A stretch of DNA of 64,000 nucleotides from Parabacteroides merdae ATCC 43184 (GCF_025151215.1 NZ_CP102286.1:2356001-2420000); one strand, 5' to 3'; numbered from the stretch's first letter, positions 34,695 through 43,551 are shown. Numbers and translations are program-made. Notes: generated from the letters alone by a model not told the origin.

Positions 34695-35858
34695 ATGGCT
34701 ATAAAAATATTAAGTGTAGACGACGAACTTGACCTGGAAATATTGCTGACTCAATATTTCCGGCGCAAAATAAAGAAAGGTGAATACGAATTCCATTTCG
34801 CCCACAACGGACTGGAAGCACTCCAAATGCTGCTTGCCATGCCGGACTTCGACGTGATCCTGAGCGATATCAACATGCCGGAAATGGACGGACTTACGTT
34901 ACTCACAAAGATTAACGAGATGCGTAACCCTGCGCTAAAATGCATTATGGTATCGGCCTACGGCGATATGGAGAATATTCGTAGTGCCATGAATCAGGGA
35001 GCCTTCGACTTCACGACCAAGCCAATCAATCTCGAAGACCTCGAACGAACCATTGAAAAGGCAGCCGAGCAGATCGCTTTCATCAAGCAGGCACAAAGGG
35101 AACACACACAATTGGAATCCATCCAGAACGACCTGCATGTCGCCCAGGAAATCCAGCAAACAATCCTGCCCAAGACATTCCCTCCGTTTCCGGAGTTGAA
35201 ATCGTTCGACTTGTATGCCTATATGAACGCAGCCAAATATGTAGGAGGGGATTTTTATGATTTCTTCCGCATCGACCAGGACCGCTTGGGCTTCGTCATT
35301 GCCGATGTGTCGGGCAAAGGTGTTCCCGCCGCAATCTTCATGGCTATCAGCCGGACTGTGATACGTGCCATCGCACTGACCGAAAACTCGGCTTCCATGT
35401 GTATGCAACGTTCCAACAACATTCTCTGCCAAGAAAGCGTAAACGACATGTTCGTGACCGTATTCTACGGTATCCTGAATATCCATACAGGCACCGTCAC
35501 CTACAGTAATGCAGGGCACAACCCGCCTATCCTGATGAAAAAAGACGGTTCCGTTTCCAAAGTACCGTCCACTGGCGACATGATATTGGGGGCGATCAAC
35601 GATGCCAGTTATCACGAAAAGGAACTGAAGATGTCACCCGGCGACAATCTCTTTCTCTATACCGACGGGGTAACAGAAGCGATGAATACGAAGCATGAAC
35701 TATACAGCGAACAACGGCTGCTCGAAAACTGCCGGACACTTGCCGGAAAGAACCCGAAAGAGGTTGTGGAAAAGATAACCGAGACGGTTGGCGAATTTGT
35801 CGTCGGTGCTGTCCAATCAGACGATATTACATTGCTTTCGATCAGTTACAAAGGGTGA
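34695..35858 (+). CDS. Response regulator with PP2C (RsbU/SpoIIE-type) phosphatase output
   Basis: A 387-residue two-domain protein. Residues 1-125 are a receiver domain with acidic pair ILSVDDE, acceptor Asp58 in DVILSDINMPEMDG and the switch TTKPIN lysine. A helical linker (about 130-150) leads to a PP2C domain with metal-binding residues in VGGDFYDFF, VIADVSGKGVPAAIFM, YTDGVTEAM and QSDDITLLS. It should dephosphorylate the STAS protein when its receiver is phosphorylated by the kinases encoded upstream. It is the last gene of the operon and closes the circuit between two-component input and partner-switching output. Confidence 0.92.
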   Translation: MAIKILSVDDELDLEILLTQYFRRKIKKGEYEFHFAHNGLEALQMLLAMPDFDVILSDINMPEMDGLTLLTKINEMRNPALKCIMVSAYGDMENIRSAMNQGAFDFTTKPINLEDLERTIEKAAEQIAFIKQAQREHTQLESIQNDLHVAQEIQQTILPKTFPPFPELKSFDLYAYMNAAKYVGGDFYDFFRIDQDRLGFVIADVSGKGVPAAIFMAISRTVIRAIALTENSASMCMQRSNNILCQESVNDMFVTVFYGILNIHTGTVTYSNAGHNPPILMKKDGSVSKVPSTGDMILGAINDASYHEKELKMSPGDNLFLYTDGVTEAMNTKHELYSEQRLLENCRTLAGKNPKEVVEKITETVGEFVVGAVQSDDITLLSISYKG

Positions 35859-35927
35859 CGAAAATGAATTGACCAAATTAAACGCACGAGTTGCCAACTC
35901 ATGAATATGGATTCCCCCAAAAAATAA

Positions 35928-35968
35928 ATATCCCAGCCTCCAATAGGAAGCCGGGATACTTATCTTTT
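35928..35968. terminator. Terminator between convergent operons
   Basis: TATCCCAGCCTCC and GGAAGCCGGGATA pair around AATA with one or two mismatches, followed on the plus strand by CTTATCTTTTT; the minus strand has a shorter AT-rich tail. It can end the partner-switching operon and the convergent lipoprotein operon. Confidence 0.7.
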
Positions 35969-35986
35969 TATGTATAGAAATCTTGC

Positions 35987-36817
35987 TTACTTCAGCAAAG
36001 CATCGCGGATCCCCATGATCTCGGCATTAGCAGCACGAGCGCTCTGGATAGAAGCAACCTTTTCTTTCAGCGGAGCAATCGTTTCGCCTAACTGTTTCAA
36101 ATCAGGATAGTAAGCAGCCAAATCGGCAACCACCTCTTCCAACATGCTGACACGTTTTTCCATATTTGTAGAAAGACCGGCAGAAGTAGCATCACCTTCT
36201 ACAACTAATGTCGGATTGGCAATTAAACAAGCATATTCGGCAGAAGCAGCACCTAACATTTCAACTTCGGCATCTACTTTGTTTTCAGCAGCCATCTTTT
36301 CGATGATCTTGTCTTCCTGTGCGTTCAAGAAAGCCTGCAATTGTTCTTTAGTTGCATCTTTCGGAGCCTGTTCTTTCAGGATATCCAAAACAAACGACAC
36401 ATTCAGGTCTGTAGCCAACTTGGCTATTACGCCTTCCACTTCGGCTGTCGGCTTACCGATCGCTTTCAATACGTTATAATCAGCCATATACATACCCAAT
36501 GCACGGGCTTTCTGTGTCGGTGTGCTCAATTCAGCAGCCTTGCCAACCGGCATCATATACTTGATATCACCCACATTTACTTTTACTTCACCTGTAGAAA
36601 GACGATAAGGAATATCAGAATCCGGCATATCCTTCAACAATTGAATTGTCTCTTGTTTCAACTCCTCAGTCAACAGGTCTTTCGGAGCCTTACCTGCTAT
36701 AACAGCGGCTTCTTCAGTCTTTTCGGCTTCTTCGCTTGTTTTCTTGGCTCCGTTGCAGGAAGTCATTCCAAACACTAATGCTGCTACGGCGAGCATGCTT
36801 AATACACTCTTTTTCAT
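35987..36817 (-). CDS. Lipoprotein of unknown function, helix-rich
   Basis: A 276-residue lipoprotein with lipobox MTSC (Cys21) followed by a low-complexity acidic/lysine linker (KKTSEEAEKTEEAA). The rest is predicted mostly alpha-helical, Ala/Leu/Glu-rich, with VKVNVGDIKYMMPVGKAAEL and YMADYNVLKAIGKPTAEVEG as recognisable blocks. I do not recognise a named family. It lies 33 bp downstream of the large ABC-transporter gene on the same strand and may be a periplasmic partner of it, although it is followed by its own terminator. Confidence 0.7.
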   Translation of the reverse strand: MKKSVLSMLAVAALVFGMTSCNGAKKTSEEAEKTEEAAVIAGKAPKDLLTEELKQETIQLLKDMPDSDIPYRLSTGEVKVNVGDIKYMMPVGKAAELSTPTQKARALGMYMADYNVLKAIGKPTAEVEGVIAKLATDLNVSFVLDILKEQAPKDATKEQLQAFLNAQEDKIIEKMAAENKVDAEVEMLGAASAEYACLIANPTLVVEGDATSAGLSTNMEKRVSMLEEVVADLAAYYPDLKQLGETIAPLKEKVASIQSARAANAEIMGIRDALLK

Positions 36818-36850
36818 ATTGTATAATTTAATAATTTATTATTTCGAGTC

Positions 36851-39763
36851 TTAAAATTCGTTCCGTTTCAAGAAACGTCCCGGAAACTCTGCGAATATAG
36901 CGATAATCGACAATAATGCAAAGAAACCTATAACCAATAAATTAAATTTATAAGTAGAAATATGATATCCGGCCCAATTTTTTTCATGGCTGTAGAAAGC
37001 GGCACGTCCGAAACGGTTGTCAGGCTCCACATAAACTTGCCCGATCGCTGGGTAGATACGATGGTTCGCTTCCTTATATAGATGACGTCCTCCAGTCCCC
37101 ATAACCAGGTCTTCTATTGCCATATTATGATGGGCTTTCTTCATCTTCATCAGTTGCTCGGTCCCTTCTTTCCGGCCGCGTTCCTGCTGGATTTGATCGA
37201 GATAGGCAGTGAAGTTGTGCGCCCGTTCATGCAAAGCGGCATCCACTTTGTCCAGATATGCCAGATATCCCTCTCCCTCCATGCGGGGAGCGATACGGGC
37301 TGCACGGCTCAATACGGCCAACTCGTTCTCGACCGTTTTCCGCTTATCGGGATCATCTTTTAGCGCAATCTGTTCTACCAAGCTGCGTACCTCCGGTAAA
37401 TGAACGTTCTCGTAATATTGCGCCAGATACTTTTCTTTCTCAATCGGGAAATAAGGACGGTTATAAGCGTTGTTGCAGAACTGCTCCACCATCAACGCTT
37501 CAAAAGCCCAGCGCGAAGGGATCACCTCGCCGATCAACGGCACGATGTTCTCATCCGAAGCCCGTGTATTGAGATCGTCAAACTTGATGACCAAGCCGCA
37601 AAGCAATATCTGGGGAATCAACAGAAGCGGGATCGTGATATAGATCGCGACAACCGAGCTCATCGTCTGCGAAAGGATCAATCCAGTCAGGTTCGCCAGG
37701 AACGACGTTGCCCACAGGATGCTCCACCACGTGCCGAACATCTCGCTCCCCACTCCGATAATGGTATTCCCCACCCCGATGAACAAAAGCGATTGCAGCC
37801 CCGACACAGCCAATAGATACACCATCTTGGATGTCAGATAGCTGCTCCGGCTCAACCGGAGGAAATGTTCGCGCTTCAGGATCGTCCGGTCCTTTATAAT
37901 TTCCTCAGCACTGATGCTCAACCCCATAAAAGTGGAAACAATGACTGACATGAAGATATAAGACACGAAATTCTTGTTGGCAAGCAACGTATATTCATCC
38001 CCGTCCATATAGCGGGTCAGAAGGGCGACGATCAGCGCAAGCAAAGGGGCTTCCAATAACGTGATAGTCAGATATTGCTTATTCGTCAGCTTCGTACGTA
38101 TATTTCTTTCCAGGAAGATCAGGAATTGTTTGAACCAGGAAGGTTTCTTCTGCTGGTTCTTCGGTAATGCTTCCTCCTCGACAGGCGAAAAAGCGGGACG
38201 GGAAGCAAGATATTCGGCATGCCATTCCTCCGGTGTGAACTTTCGGATATTCGTTTGGTTTCCAGAGTCGTCGATCTTCTTAGAGTCAATGATATTCAAA
38301 ATCAATTCGGGATTCACATTACCACAGACACTGCACACGCTGATATCCGGATCAGTATACTTGGCCGCCTGCTTGAAATAGGTGATTGCCTCTATCGGGT
38401 TCCCGTCATAGATCGGATAGCCTCCTCGGTCAAGTAGCCACAGGCAGTCAAACAACTTATAGATTTCGGACAAAGGCTGATGTATGTTCACCACCACCAA
38501 TTTACCCCGGTGAGTCTGTTCCTTCAGGAGCATGATTACTTTTTCGGAATCGGAAGACGACAATCCCGATGTCGGCTCGTCAAGATACAGGATAGCCGGC
38601 TCACGTATCAGTTCGAGGGCGATATTCAAACGCTTTCGCTGACCTCCACTAATCGTCTTACGAATAGGGGAACCGACTTCGAGCCCCTTTATCTCTTCCA
38701 AGTCCAACTCCTTCAAAACCTTTTCCACACGTTGCCCAATCTCCTCGTCCGTCAAACGCGCGAAACAGAGTCGTGCCGTATACAAAAGGTTCTGATAAAC
38801 GGTCAACTCCTCTATCAGCAAATCATCCTGCGGAACAAAACCGATCAATTGGCGTGCATCCGGAGAGTCGAGCGGATGGCCATTCACGGTGATCATTCCC
38901 TTATCGGGACGAATATTACCGTTCATGATTCCCAACAATGTCGACTTCCCGACCCCGCTCCCGCCCATAATGGCAACAAGCTGTCCGGATTCGAGATTGA
39001 AAGAGAAGTTATGCAACCCGTTATGGCTGTTCTTAAATGTAAAATCAATATCACGTCCGGCCAGATGAATGACCTCCTTGTGTTCGTTTTTATTAAAAAC
39101 AGCAAGCAGGTTACTGTAATAGACCGGCAGGAACAAAGGCCCTTTCAGCACACTGCTATGTTGCCAGGCATAAAACATATCCGACGAAAGCGGAATATCA
39201 TTCATAAATACCTGCCCGTTCCCATGATAGGTGAAAATATGCTTATCGAAGCGACGGATATAGAGCACACGGATGAACCCTTCCATCCCTTTCCGCGTGA
39301 TATGGTTGACCTCCGCCTCCTCCTCTCCGCTGATCGTCAGCAAAGACAAAGAAGTTTGCCCTGTGATAAAGGCAAGCGCATCGTCAAATTCTTCCTGAGG
39401 GATCGAAAAAATATCAGCTACCAGGCGGAACAGAGCCAGATGTTGATCCGCCTCCTCACTGTTCGTATAGGCAAACTCCACGAAACGGATCAGCAAAAGC
39501 AATTGTTCTTCGGCTCTCAACTTTACTTTCATCTGTTCGCATATATTCCGAACAATCTGCTCTTTGTCCAGTACAAAGAGCGAATCGTCATACATATCGC
39601 GCAATGCGTTGTAAAGTTCAATATACTCTTTATGGGAACGTACCCCGAAGTGGCTGGAGAGATAAGAATGAACGGCACGACTTGCCTGCTCCCTTTCAAT
39701 CCGCACGGAGGAAGCGAAAATAGCAAATAGATTTAATAAACCGTTTAATATGGTCTCATTCAT
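36851..39763 (-). CDS. TerB-like domain fused to an ABCG-type ABC transporter
   Basis: A 970-residue protein. Residues 1 to about 140 are helical and TerB-like (LLNLFAIFASSVRIEREQ, LRAEEQLLLLIRFVEFA). Residues about 170-245 are a small beta domain. The ABC ATPase occupies about 250-500: Walker A MGGSGVGKST, Q-loop FVPQDDLL, signature ISGGQRKRLN, Walker B AILYLDEPTSGL. A short Cys pair region CSVCGNVNPEL follows, then an ABC2-type membrane domain of about six segments with long loops to the C-terminus (FFALLSIIAIFAEFPGRFL). ATPase before membrane domain is the ABCG order. The extra N-terminal domains suggest control by a cytoplasmic ligand or stress signal. The exported substrate is unknown. 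Confidence 0.82.
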   Translation of the reverse strand: MNETILNGLLNLFAIFASSVRIEREQASRAVHSYLSSHFGVRSHKEYIELYNALRDMYDDSLFVLDKEQIVRNICEQMKVKLRAEEQLLLLIRFVEFAYTNSEEADQHLALFRLVADIFSIPQEEFDDALAFITGQTSLSLLTISGEEEAEVNHITRKGMEGFIRVLYIRRFDKHIFTYHGNGQVFMNDIPLSSDMFYAWQHSSVLKGPLFLPVYYSNLLAVFNKNEHKEVIHLAGRDIDFTFKNSHNGLHNFSFNLESGQLVAIMGGSGVGKSTLLGIMNGNIRPDKGMITVNGHPLDSPDARQLIGFVPQDDLLIEELTVYQNLLYTARLCFARLTDEEIGQRVEKVLKELDLEEIKGLEVGSPIRKTISGGQRKRLNIALELIREPAILYLDEPTSGLSSSDSEKVIMLLKEQTHRGKLVVVNIHQPLSEIYKLFDCLWLLDRGGYPIYDGNPIEAITYFKQAAKYTDPDISVCSVCGNVNPELILNIIDSKKIDDSGNQTNIRKFTPEEWHAEYLASRPAFSPVEEEALPKNQQKKPSWFKQFLIFLERNIRTKLTNKQYLTITLLEAPLLALIVALLTRYMDGDEYTLLANKNFVSYIFMSVIVSTFMGLSISAEEIIKDRTILKREHFLRLSRSSYLTSKMVYLLAVSGLQSLLFIGVGNTIIGVGSEMFGTWWSILWATSFLANLTGLILSQTMSSVVAIYITIPLLLIPQILLCGLVIKFDDLNTRASDENIVPLIGEVIPSRWAFEALMVEQFCNNAYNRPYFPIEKEKYLAQYYENVHLPEVRSLVEQIALKDDPDKRKTVENELAVLSRAARIAPRMEGEGYLAYLDKVDAALHERAHNFTAYLDQIQQERGRKEGTEQLMKMKKAHHNMAIEDLVMGTGGRHLYKEANHRIYPAIGQVYVEPDNRFGRAAFYSHEKNWAGYHISTYKFNLLVIGFFALLSIIAIFAEFPGRFLKRNEF

Positions 39764-39793
39764 TTATTTTGTCTGTGTAAGATAAATTGCCTG

Positions 39794-39801
39794 CAAAGAT
39801 A
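39794..39801 (-). promoter_or_regulatory. -7 box of the ABC-transporter operon
   Basis: CAAAGATA on the plus strand reads TATCTTTG on the minus strand, 31 bp upstream of the ABC-transporter start codon. Confidence 0.6.
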
Positions 39802-39983
39802 GTAAAGATTCGAAGGAAAAAACAAAGAATATCAGAAACGTAAACAGCCAAAGTTATACATGATACCTTACCGGCACTACCTGAAACCTCTCTCAGGCAA
39901 GCAGCCAACTAACCCGTTTCATGCCATCAACTAAGTCAAAACACCCCAAGAACTAAATCAGAACATATAGTAAAGTATCTATT

Positions 39984-40066
39984 GGTAGTTACTACCTGTT
40001 GCTTATACGTAGTACTATCTATCATCAACTAGTAGTTACTACATATTCGCGATAGATAGTAACTAC
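39984..40066. repeat. Cluster of GTAGTTACTAC inverted and direct repeats
   Basis: GGTAGTTACTACC (39984-39996) and GTAGTTACTAC (40032-40042) are near-palindromes of the same sequence. GTAGTACTATCTATC (40009-40023) is the inverse of GATAGATAGTAACTAC (40051-40066) apart from one base. The surrounding gap 39802-40235 has no gene. It lies on the integrase side of the tRNA-Thr remnant and may be left over from that element. Confidence 0.6.
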
Positions 40067-40235
40067 ATATAAATAATATGCAGTATGTTTTGAATTAGTT
40101 TACTATGACTTTCGAAATAGTTTATGGCATGTTCCGGACCAGTTACTCTTTTAGAACAGACAGATTCCGAACAAAGTAGCAGAAAACCAAAGGTTTCGGA
40201 TCATAAGGAATATATACAATAATGTATAGAGAATT

Positions 40236-40831
40236 TTAAATGTCAGAAAACATTTTATCAATAGTCATTTTTACAGCTTGGGTTACTCTCTCTGAACTGC
40301 GCCCTAAAGCCTCACAGATTAAAAAGGTATTGACACCTGATCTCTTTAAGACTGTCCATAACGCTTTAACCAAATTGTATCCATATCAGAAAAAGGAATA
40401 TCCAAATGCTTGTTGAATTTTATAAGAGAATGCATAGTACATTTATACATATCCGCATAACGTAAACGATTTGCTGATTCAAGTTCTTGAATATACTGGT
40501 TAAAGACCTCTTGCACAGTTTTACGCTTTACTGGTTTGTTCACCTTCTCCATTAAAGAAGTCGCAGTAAATTCTTTTTCCTGTGATTTGAACTCTATAAC
40601 CTTATCTGTATAGACTTTTACTTTCTCCGCTATTAACCTTTCTATATACTCCTTATTTGGACATTTAGAAGTTGGTTTGTTGGCTTTAAAGTCCCAATAT
40701 TTAGGCAATATGGAAATACCAAGACTTTGATATTTCATTTTTCGATCCTTACAAACACGAATCATCAAAGGTGATTCATTGTTTTTCAACACTTTAGATT
40801 TGTAACATACGACATTGACTGTTGTACTCAT
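40236..40831 (-). pseudogene. Tyrosine integrase remnant with the catalytic core deleted
   Basis: The first 161 codons (from 40831) encode the arm-binding and core-binding part of a Bacteroidetes tyrosine recombinase: LMIRVCKDRKMKYQSLGIS, LPKYWDFKANKP, VQEVFNQYIQELE. The frame then stops at 40346. Directly beyond, in another frame, about 32 codons to 40236 read VNTFLICEALGRSSERVTQA, which resembles the C-terminal LGHSSxxxT segment of the same family. About 200 residues between, holding the catalytic Arg and His, are missing, and the tyrosine is not visible. The gene begins about 100 bp from the 3' end of tRNA-Thr, a standard integration site, so this is the scar of an integrated element. Confidence 0.75.
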
Positions 40832-40864
40832 GGTTTAAACGCTGGTTTAAACATCGGTTTAAAC
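40832..40864. repeat. Three 12-bp-spaced GGTTTAAAC repeats at the integrase start
   Basis: GGTTTAAAC occurs at 40832-40840, 40844-40852 and 40856-40864, exactly 12 bp apart, and abuts the integrase start codon. Each contains the 8-bp palindrome GTTTAAAC. The position suits an autoregulatory operator or arm-type recombinase sites. Confidence 0.75.
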
Positions 40865-40892
40865 AAACCACGAAAACCACAGAAAACACCAT

Positions 40893-40926
40893 AAAAAAAG
40901 CAGTTACCTAAAAAGATAACTGCTTG
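40893..40926 (-). terminator. Intrinsic terminator behind tRNA-Thr
   Basis: On the minus strand AAGCAGTTA and TAACTGCTT pair perfectly around TCTTTTTAGG, followed by TTTTTAT. It starts nine bases behind the tRNA 3' end, between the tRNA and the integrase remnant. Confidence 0.85.
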
Positions 40927-40934
40927 ATTTTGTG

Positions 40935-41007
<73 letters not shown>

Positions 41008-41046
41008 AACATTTACTTCCTGAATGCGGGCGCAAATATAATATGT

Positions 41047-41508
41047 TTATTTGACATCTGAAAGAAGTTTTGCTAAAAAATCATCCAAATCTGCATCCAA
41101 ATCTTTTAAAAGAGGATCATCCAAACGAAGATTTTCATCGTCCAAGAACAGAAGTTCCTCAATGACAGAGAAATCCTCGTCAGTCAGGCTTACCGAGAAC
41201 GGTTTCAGAAAACAAGGGTTATCAAAAACTTTTTTTGTAACCAGAACGGCAAGCACAGCTTTCAAAGTTGCAGCAACCTGTTGAGTAAATTGATCATCAT
41301 CACATGCCGTATTCACCCAATCGAAAATGATTGTCTTCTCAACCAGCACATCCTCTTCATCATAAATAAGCAATTCACCACTTTCAGCATCTACCTGCAC
41401 ATATAAATCGCTGTAACAGTTGCCAGCTTCATTCGCAGCAAGCTTATTGATGGCCGAATTGAAAGTCGTTTCTATGACAGCCTGAACCTTTGCATTATTT
41501 GCACTCAT
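41047..41508 (-). CDS. Acidic protein of unknown function
   Basis: A 153-residue soluble protein without signal peptide. The N-terminal half (VQAVIETTFNSAINKLA, SDLYVQVDAESGELLIYDEE) looks like a mixed alpha/beta domain; the C-terminal 45 residues are strongly acidic (LFLDDENLRLDDPLLKDLDA). I recognise no family. Promoter, start and spacing look normal, so the gene is probably real. It lies on the far side of tRNA-Thr from the integrase remnant, so it need not belong to that element. Confidence 0.65.
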   Translation of the reverse strand: MSANNAKVQAVIETTFNSAINKLAANEAGNCYSDLYVQVDAESGELLIYDEEDVLVEKTIIFDWVNTACDDDQFTQQVAATLKAVLAVLVTKKVFDNPCFLKPFSVSLTDEDFSVIEELLFLDDENLRLDDPLLKDLDADLDDFLAKLLSDVK

Positions 41509-41543
41509 ATCTTAGTTATTTATTCTTTATTCGAAACGTCTGC

Positions 41544-41551
41544 CAAAAGTA
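41544..41551 (-). promoter_or_regulatory. -7 box of the acidic-protein gene
   Basis: CAAAAGTA on the plus strand reads TACTTTTG on the minus strand, 36 bp upstream of the start codon. Confidence 0.55.
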
Positions 41552-41577
41552 ATAATAATTCAGAGAATATAAGATTA

Positions 41578-42609
41578 TTATTCTCCAAATTGCTTATTTA
41601 GTTTCTGATCTGAACGGATACGCTTGCCAAGAGCCTCTACATACAGCCGTTGCATTTTCGTGTAATTATAATCTTCGCCCTTTTTATTATTAAAAATCTC
41701 GTAAGATTTAGCAGCCCAGTCATAGGCATCCTTCAACTGAGTCTTCATTTCATAAAACAAAGCCAAGTTCGATGCAGCCTTTGCCCGCTCTTTCCAACGT
41801 GAAGAATTTTCATACACATGCTTCCAACGTGAAGCCGCTTCCTCCCATTTGTCAGACAAGGCATAGGCGGTCGCTTCTTTCCAACGCGCCCCTTCACCTT
41901 TATAGAACCAACGGCTTTCATTATCCCAATGAGGAACAAAGTTCGGAGTAACCTTCCTACCAATATACTGCCCAGCAGCCCGTAAAGCTTCATCCGGCGA
42001 CGGTAAATAAAGTTTCAACAACTCCATATTATCCGCACTTTCAGACCAGAAAACACTATCCTGCACGTAAACAGTAGCCAACGGATTATCCCGTCCGGGA
42101 AGATAACCACGGACGACCCCAGTAATCTCGATATCGACTCCTCCCACGACAAAGCCTTCGGCAAAAGCGACAACATCCTTTTCCATCCGGAACAACAGGC
42201 GATCGAGCGAAATAACAGCATCCGTCCCTGTCTCCCGGCACAATTCTTTCACCGTTTCGGGTGTCAACTTTTCATCCACCAAATATTTTGTATCCTGACG
42301 AGTGCCATCATGATAGAGAAGAACATCATTGAAGAAAGAGACATCCACAATCGATTTGCCTAAGGAATGGCAGGCATCATACAAAGCACTATCCGCATGG
42401 GCACGGGCCGTGTCCTGCACAGTTCCATATAAATTATAGGTATAGCCGACATCGTCGGGCTGGGGAACGGCGTTATTAACAATCAAAACCTTGTCGACAT
42501 TCTTCGGGAAAGTAATCTCGGCCGGATTATAAGTTTCTATTCCAATATATTCAATGGTGTTGCACGCCGAAAACAGGCAGGCCATCAATAGATACAACGT
42601 TGTTCTCAT
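41578..42609 (-). CDS. DUF6340-like lipoprotein
   Basis: A 343-residue lipoprotein (lipobox FSAC, Cys16). The N-terminal domain (VDKVLIVNNAVPQPDDVGY, GTDAVISLDRLLFRM) and the C-terminal helical repeats (WEEAASRWKHVYENSSRWKE, AKAASNLALFYEMKTQLKDA) fit the DUF6340 family, a Bacteroidetes lipoprotein with TPR-like repeats. Function unknown; it faces the periplasm or the cell surface. The AT-rich region upstream (42617-42695) contains no clear TAnnTTTG box. Confidence 0.7.
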   Translation of the reverse strand: MRTTLYLLMACLFSACNTIEYIGIETYNPAEITFPKNVDKVLIVNNAVPQPDDVGYTYNLYGTVQDTARAHADSALYDACHSLGKSIVDVSFFNDVLLYHDGTRQDTKYLVDEKLTPETVKELCRETGTDAVISLDRLLFRMEKDVVAFAEGFVVGGVDIEITGVVRGYLPGRDNPLATVYVQDSVFWSESADNMELLKLYLPSPDEALRAAGQYIGRKVTPNFVPHWDNESRWFYKGEGARWKEATAYALSDKWEEAASRWKHVYENSSRWKERAKAASNLALFYEMKTQLKDAYDWAAKSYEIFNNKKGEDYNYTKMQRLYVEALGKRIRSDQKLNKQFGE

Positions 42610-42616
42610 CTTTACA

Positions 42617-42695
42617 TTTATGATTTATAATTTATGAATTATGCTTCACAACTTGTGCTTCATAAATCATAAATCACAAATCATAAATCATAATT
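42617..42695. repeat. AT-rich inverted and tandem ATAAATCAT repeats
   Basis: ATGATTTATAATTTATGAAT on the left is the rough inverse of CATAAATCATAAATCA and its further copies on the right (42660-42692), where ATAAATCA-type units recur four times. The segment separates the DUF6340-like gene from the isomerase gene and could fold into a long AT hairpin that ends transcription. Confidence 0.55.
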
Positions 42696-42699
42696 CTTA

Positions 42700-43551
42700 T
42701 CATGCCATATCACTAACGGCCTTGAAATAGCCGATAGACTCTGCGATACCGAGGAAAGGATCTTTCATGTCCTTTTCGAACTCAAGACTGCACATTCCTG
42801 TATAGTTCACCTCGCGCATCATACGAATCAATGCGGGGAAATCGATCTTTCCGCGCCCGATCTCAATGCCGCGTCCAGCCTTTGAAGAATCCGTCACATC
42901 TTTAATGTGCATATCGAACACACGGGTATGATATTTCTTCAAGTCGGCAACAGGATCGCAACCGTTACGCAGATCGTGACCAACATCCAGACACATACCG
43001 ATACGCGGGTCCAAATCTTTCGTATGTTCCCAAACGTCCGTTGCATCCGGATAAGTCTTGATATCGGGTCCGTGCAAATGGATCGCATAATTGAAGTCGT
43101 ACTCTTTCACTTTCTTGTCCACATAGGGCAAAAGTTCGTAATTCGGTACGCCGACAATCGTTTTCACGCCTACTCGTTTCGCATATTCAAAACCACGATC
43201 TATTTCAGCCTCGCTCTTCATATAGATAGGACCGACAGCATATCCAGTCACACCATAAGAAGCGCATTTGTCATGGAAAGCCTTGATTTGATCGTCATTG
43301 CTATCCAACGGCAGGTGAAAATCCTTGATACAAAGATAATGAATATCCAGACGCTGCAAAGTTTTTAACGTAGTTTCCAAGTCAAAGTTTACAAATGTAT
43401 ACCCGGCCATACCCAAATGAAAAGGATTTACGGCCTTAGCTGCCTTAGGCTTCACGGGATCGGGCAATCCGGCCTTTGCTACGCTTGCCGTACCCAACAG
43501 GATAGCTCCTGCCAGCCCTTTCTTAAAAAAAGATCTTCTTGATTTCTCCAT
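42700..43551 (-). CDS. Tat-exported sugar phosphate isomerase/epimerase-like protein
   Basis: A 283-residue TIM-barrel protein of the AP-endonuclease-2/xylose-isomerase-like superfamily with a twin-arginine signal (KSRRSFFKKGLAGAILLGTA). The barrel carries metal-site residues in IHLHGPDIKTYPDA, GMCLDVGHDLRNGCDP, VFDMHIKDVTDSS and SLEFEKDMKDP. Export by the Tat route suggests a folded, metal-loaded enzyme working in the periplasm on sugars, in line with the exported oxidoreductases at 26796 and 30569. Such pairs of exported epimerase and Gfo/Idh/MocA enzymes recur in sugar-degradation loci. Substrate unknown. Confidence 0.85.
   Translation of the reverse strand: MEKSRRSFFKKGLAGAILLGTASVAKAGLPDPVKPKAAKAVNPFHLGMAGYTFVNFDLETTLKTLQRLDIHYLCIKDFHLPLDSNDDQIKAFHDKCASYGVTGYAVGPIYMKSEAEIDRGFEYAKRVGVKTIVGVPNYELLPYVDKKVKEYDFNYAIHLHGPDIKTYPDATDVWEHTKDLDPRIGMCLDVGHDLRNGCDPVADLKKYHTRVFDMHIKDVTDSSKAGRGIEIGRGKIDFPALIRMMREVNYTGMCSLEFEKDMKDPFLGIAESIGYFKAVSDMA

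Noticed and set aside
38480..39730. 416-codon plus-strand frame opposite the ABC transporter
   Set aside because: It overlaps the ATPase domain, which carries all ABC motifs on the other strand; no support for a second gene.
39984..40066. CRISPR array
   Set aside because: Repeats are short, mixed in orientation and without regular spacers, and no cas genes are present anywhere in the window.
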